Source of the DNA: Salinarchaeum sp. Harcht-Bsk1
GTDB lineage: Archaea > Halobacteriota > Halobacteria > Halobacteriales > Salinarchaeaceae
Assembly (NCBI RefSeq): GCF_000403645.1
Contig: NC_021313.1
Coordinates: 1,693,014 to 1,757,013, forward strand
Reading direction: 5' to 3'
Length of the DNA: 64,000 bases
This document shows, in pieces, positions 61,029-64,000 of this stretch. Every line of letters starts with the position of its first letter. Position 1 is the stretch's first letter. Under the pieces are notes generated by a model. The model saw nothing but the letters and a program-made list of their open reading frames with translations, ran no database searches and was not told the DNA's origin. The translations under genes were made by a program, and so were the position numbers.

Positions 61029-61976
61029 GTGTCGCTGCTCGACGCGCTGACCCAGGCCGTCCTGCCAGTCCTCGCCATCGCGACCGCCGGCTACCTGCTC
61101 GGCCGGATTCGCGACGTCGCGGTCGAACCTCTCGCGACGGTGACGATCTACGTCCTGACGCCAGCGCTCGTCTTCCACAGCCTCGCGACGACGCCGATTG
61201 GCGGCGAAACCGCGGTCAGACTTGCGATCGGAGTGACAGCGTTCACGATCGGGATGGTCGCGATCGCCAGCGCGGTCGCTCGCGCCGTCGGCCAGCCCGA
61301 CGGCACCCGCGGCGCGATGGTGCTCGCGAGCACGTTCCCCAACGCGGGCAACTACGGGATCCCGATGGCCGCGTTCGCGTTCGGGAGCGTCGGCCGCTCC
61401 ACCGCGATCCTCTACATCGTGTTCCAGGCGGTCCTGATGTACACCCTCGGTGTGTACCTCGCCTCCCGCGGCGCCGTCGCGTCGCCGCGCGAGGCCGCGA
61501 TCGAGGTGCTCTCCCTGCCGCTGGTCTACGCGCTCGCCGCAGCGTGGCTCGCCCGGGCGTTCGCCGTCGTCCCAGACGCCGACACCGCCGCGATGGAGGC
61601 GATCCAGCTCACCGGGGACGCCGCCATTCCCGTCATGCTCATCATGCTGGGCATCCAGCTGGCGAACACGAGTCACGGCGCAGCCCTCCGGTCGGCAGTG
61701 CCCGCGTCTTCGCTCAAACTATTCGTCGCCCCGGCGGTCGCACTCCTCATCGCGCTCCCGCTCGGACTTCCGACCGGCGTCGGGCGCGTGTTCGTCCTCT
61801 CGTGTGCGATGCCCGCGGCCGTGACGCCGCTGATGCTCGTCGTCGAGTACGGGACCGATCGCGAGGGCGTCACTGCACCGGAGTTCGTCAGCACCGCTAT
61901 CCTCCTGACGACGCTCGCGAGCACGGTGACGCTCACGGTGTTGATCGCGTTGCTGCAGGACGGCGTGCTCGTGTAG
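61029..61976 (+). CDS. AEC (auxin efflux carrier) family transporter
   Basis: The 315-residue membrane protein has about ten transmembrane helices in two five-helix halves, each with a broken helix. It starts VLPVLAIATAGYLLGRIRDV. LASTFPNAGNYGIPMAAFAF contains the NYG/P motif of the family, and AIPVMLIMLGIQLA and LSCAMPAAVTPLMLVVEYGT form the second half. AEC members export or import organic acids or amino-acid-like solutes; the substrate is unknown. GTG at 61029 is the start. Confidence 0.9.
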   Translation: MSLLDALTQAVLPVLAIATAGYLLGRIRDVAVEPLATVTIYVLTPALVFHSLATTPIGGETAVRLAIGVTAFTIGMVAIASAVARAVGQPDGTRGAMVLASTFPNAGNYGIPMAAFAFGSVGRSTAILYIVFQAVLMYTLGVYLASRGAVASPREAAIEVLSLPLVYALAAAWLARAFAVVPDADTAAMEAIQLTGDAAIPVMLIMLGIQLANTSHGAALRSAVPASSLKLFVAPAVALLIALPLGLPTGVGRVFVLSCAMPAAVTPLMLVVEYGTDREGVTAPEFVSTAILLTTLASTVTLTVLIALLQDGVLV

Positions 61977-62076
61977 GGTTCGTTCACAGCACGGGCACGC
62001 CGTGCAGTGGCCGACGCGCCCCGCTGCGCCCGCCGCCACCGCCGGTATCATGTGGACGGCCGCCATTATAGCGGGT

Positions 62077-63114
62077 GTGCACGTCCTCCTCACCGGCGCG
62101 ACCGGCTTCGTCGGTCGCCACCTCCTCCCCGAGCTTCGCGACCGCGGCCACCAGGTCACGGCGCTCGTTCGCGACCGATCGGCAGTGACCCTCCCCGACG
62201 ACGTCCGGGTCATCGAAGGCGACCTGCAGGAACCAGCGGCCATGACGGTGTTCGAACCCGCCCCCGAAGCGACCGCTGGCGGTGACGACGTCGCTGCCGC
62301 CAGCGACGCCGCGGGCGAGCCAGGGGCGACCGAGACCACCTTCGCCGACGCGATCGCCGGCTGCGACGCCGCATACTACCTGATCCACTCCATGCGCGCC
62401 GGCGAGGACTTCGAAGCGCTCGATCGCGACCTCGCCCAGGGCTTCGCCGACGCGGCGTCGGCGGCCGGCATCGAGCGGGTGATCTACCTCGGCGGACTCG
62501 GAGAGGGAACGGGTAGCGCGTCTGGCGACGGCGACGCGGACGCTCGGGGCCGGACCCTCGAGGACCTCTCGCCACACCTCCGCTCCCGGCGCGAGGTCGA
62601 GGCGATCCTGGCGGAGGGCGACTACGAACTGACGACCCTTCGCGCGGCGATCATCATCGGGAAGGGCAGCGCCGGCTTCGAGATCGTCCGCCAGCTCTCG
62701 ACGAAGCTCCCGGTGATGGTGACGCCCAGCTGGGTCCGGACGCCCTGTCAGCCGATCGCGATCGCCGACGCCGTCGCGTACCTCGCTGGGGTCCTCGACG
62801 CGCCGGAGACCGCCGGCGGAACGTACGGCATCGGAGGTCCGGAGGTGCTCCCCTACGAGGAGATGCTCCGGCGGGTCGGCCGCATTCTCGGCGGCGGACC
62901 GATTATCGTTCCTGTGCCGGTGCTCTCCCCGAAGCTGTCCTCCTACTGGGTGGGCCTGGTCACGGACGTCGACGCGTCGATCGCGCGGCCGCTGATCGAA
63001 GGGCTCCGGACGCCGGTCGTCGTCGAGGATCCGGCGATCGACGAGTACGTCGACGTCGAGAAGACGCCCTTCGACGAGGCGGTCCGGCGAGCGCTGGCGG
63101 AGGCTGGGCCGTGA
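62077..63114 (+). CDS. Atypical SDR/NDUFA9-like NAD(P)-binding protein
   Basis: The 345-residue product begins VHVLLTGATGFVGRHLLPEL, an atypical-SDR dinucleotide motif. VTALVRDRSAVTLPDDVRVI follows, then AAYYLIHSMRAGEDFEALDR and RVIYLGGLGE, then SRREVEAIL and TTLRAAIIIGKGSAGFEIVR. The pattern resembles the NDUFA9-like and DUF2867-linked group, which bind NAD(P)H without clear catalysis. GTG at 62077 is chosen over ATG 62050 since it begins the first strand. Its stop overlaps the next gene's GTG. Confidence 0.87.
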   Translation: MHVLLTGATGFVGRHLLPELRDRGHQVTALVRDRSAVTLPDDVRVIEGDLQEPAAMTVFEPAPEATAGGDDVAAASDAAGEPGATETTFADAIAGCDAAYYLIHSMRAGEDFEALDRDLAQGFADAASAAGIERVIYLGGLGEGTGSASGDGDADARGRTLEDLSPHLRSRREVEAILAEGDYELTTLRAAIIIGKGSAGFEIVRQLSTKLPVMVTPSWVRTPCQPIAIADAVAYLAGVLDAPETAGGTYGIGGPEVLPYEEMLRRVGRILGGGPIIVPVPVLSPKLSSYWVGLVTDVDASIARPLIEGLRTPVVVEDPAIDEYVDVEKTPFDEAVRRALAEAGP

Positions 63115-63911
63115 GCGGCGATCGGCGGGCGTCCTCGGGACCGGCGACGGAGGACGGCGGCGTGGAGGGCGAGGCCGACTCGTTCGACGGCGATCCGACC
63201 GAGGCCGCCGAGCAGCGGACGGACCTCCCCGCCTACGGCGAGACCTGGACGTACGAGGGCCTGATCGGAGCGATTCCGGGGCTCTCGATCTCGCCCCGGA
63301 TCGCCGTCGCCCTCCAGATCGCCGGGTTCGAGATCGCCGTGCTCGTCATGGCGGCCGTCTACGACTTCTGGGACGCGGCACTCGTGGGAACGCTCGCCGT
63401 GCTCGTCGCCGGCGGTGGCAGTGCGATCACGCTCCGGATGGGCGACAAACTTCGGTCGCTCCCGGTCCCGGCGGCGTACCGCAGGCTCGCCTTCGGCTCG
63501 CGGATCGAGATCGTCCTCTCGGTGCTGGCCTACGTCGCGCTCGTGACGTACCTCTTCGCCGTGGATCCCGTCGGCGCCGAGATGACGCTGTTGACGGACT
63601 CGCTGGGTGAGGACCCGCCGGTGCCGGCGGTGTATCTCGCGCTCCTCCTGGCCTGGGACGTCATCTACCGCATCGGCATCGCCTGGTGGGCCAGCGTCGC
63701 CGCACTCTGGCGCTCCTGGCGCTACGACTTCGACCCGGAGGTCGCGCGTGCCATCGCTCGGGCGGATCTGTGGCCGCTCGCGTTCGCGGTGCTCCAGCTA
63801 GCGCTCGTGCCGATCGTCTGGGACCGACCGCTCTTGCTGTTCGCGCTGATCGGCCACGTGGTCGCCGTAACGACAGTCGTGGCTCTGTCGGTCGTATTGC
63901 TACGGACGTGA
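63111..63911 (+). CDS. Uncharacterised polytopic membrane protein
   Basis: The 266-residue product has an acidic cytoplasmic N-terminus of about 45 residues. Hydrophobic segments follow around VALQIAGFEIAVLVMAAVYD, LVGTLAVLVAGGGSAITL, IEIVLSVLAYVALVTYLFAV, AVYLALLLAWDVIYRIGIAW and two near the end, giving about six transmembrane helices. The GTG start overlaps the stop of the SDR-like gene by four bases (GTGA), suggesting joint function. No transporter motif is recognised. Confidence 0.75.
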   Translation: MSGDRRASSGPATEDGGVEGEADSFDGDPTEAAEQRTDLPAYGETWTYEGLIGAIPGLSISPRIAVALQIAGFEIAVLVMAAVYDFWDAALVGTLAVLVAGGGSAITLRMGDKLRSLPVPAAYRRLAFGSRIEIVLSVLAYVALVTYLFAVDPVGAEMTLLTDSLGEDPPVPAVYLALLLAWDVIYRIGIAWWASVAALWRSWRYDFDPEVARAIARADLWPLAFAVLQLALVPIVWDRPLLLFALIGHVVAVTTVVALSVVLLRT

Positions 63912-63918
63912 GGAAGCG

Positions 63919-64000
63919 TTACTGCGATTTGATCTCCTCGAACTGGTCGAGGAGGTCCTCCGCGGAGTCCCCGGAGTCGTACTCCATGGATCCCTCGTAC
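63919..64000 (-). CDS. C-terminal end of a DUF5786-like small haloarchaeal protein (5' end outside window)
   Basis: The minus frame ending at TAA (63919-63921) reads YEGSMEYDSGDSAEDLLDQF then EEIKSQ. This matches what I recall as the C-terminal end of the haloarchaeal DUF5786 family, small acidic proteins of unknown function. The rest lies beyond the window. Identification rests on 26 residues only. Confidence 0.6.
   Translation of the reverse strand, partial: YEGSMEYDSGDSAEDLLDQFEEIKSQ

Overview
The window is chromosomal DNA from a halophilic archaeon (class Halobacteria). The evidence is high G+C content, proteins very rich in Asp and Glu, short AT-rich TATA boxes about 25 bp ahead of leaderless starts, and haloarchaeal hallmark genes: RadA, PCNA, FtsY with prefoldin and ribosomal L18a, SAMP-activating UbaA, LysW-type arginine synthesis, PGF-CTERM and class III signal-peptide surface proteins. 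No rRNA, tRNA, CRISPR array or intact IS element was seen. The genus cannot be fixed from the sequence alone.

Layout. 1-4.5 kb: an electron-transfer-flavoprotein operon (etfB cut by the window edge, etfA with a duplicated N-terminal extension, an ETF:quinone-oxidoreductase-like protein, a small unknown). 4.8-14.1 kb: a cell-surface block with two giant tandem paralogues bearing type IV pilin N-termini, an acetyltransferase, and a PGF-CTERM surface protein with an HExxH motif. 14-21.5 kb: YchF-type GTPase, K+ channel, homoserine dehydrogenase with an ACT partner, a hexapeptide acetyltransferase, a Tat lipoprotein and an M14-like hydrolase. 21.7-23.9 kb: three genes of anticodon-loop tRNA modification (ubaA, a Trm9-like methyltransferase, Sua5/TsaC). 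24-27.4 kb: redox and stress genes plus prephenate dehydratase. 27.5-39.5 kb: COG2433/DUF460 protein, universal stress protein, a Nudix-eIF2B fusion, phosphoesterase, RadA, a riboflavin pair (rbkR-ribB), a methyltransferase and UPF0179. 39.8-46 kb: XPD/Rad3-type helicase, 2H phosphoesterase, and a membrane-anchored winged-helix regulator followed by a secreted coiled-coil protein. 46.2-55.5 kb: a complete arginine block, argG-argH then lysW-argX-argC-argB-argD-lysK-(micro-ORF)-argF; the LysW carrier gene is only 54 codons. 56-64 kb: rpl18a-pfdA-ftsY, PCNA, MobB-MoaE, a small winged-helix protein, an AEC transporter, an SDR-like protein with a membrane partner, and the end of a DUF5786-like gene.

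The most unusual feature is a dispersed non-coding repeat of about 430-590 bp, with three full copies (29.6, 42.1 and 55.6 kb), one half copy (39.5 kb) and one or two scars. Each full copy is a large inverted repeat whose two ends are hairpins. The left hairpin arms differ in sequence from copy to copy but stay complementary, as expected of a conserved structure. Four of the five recognised copies lie between convergent genes, and all point the same way.
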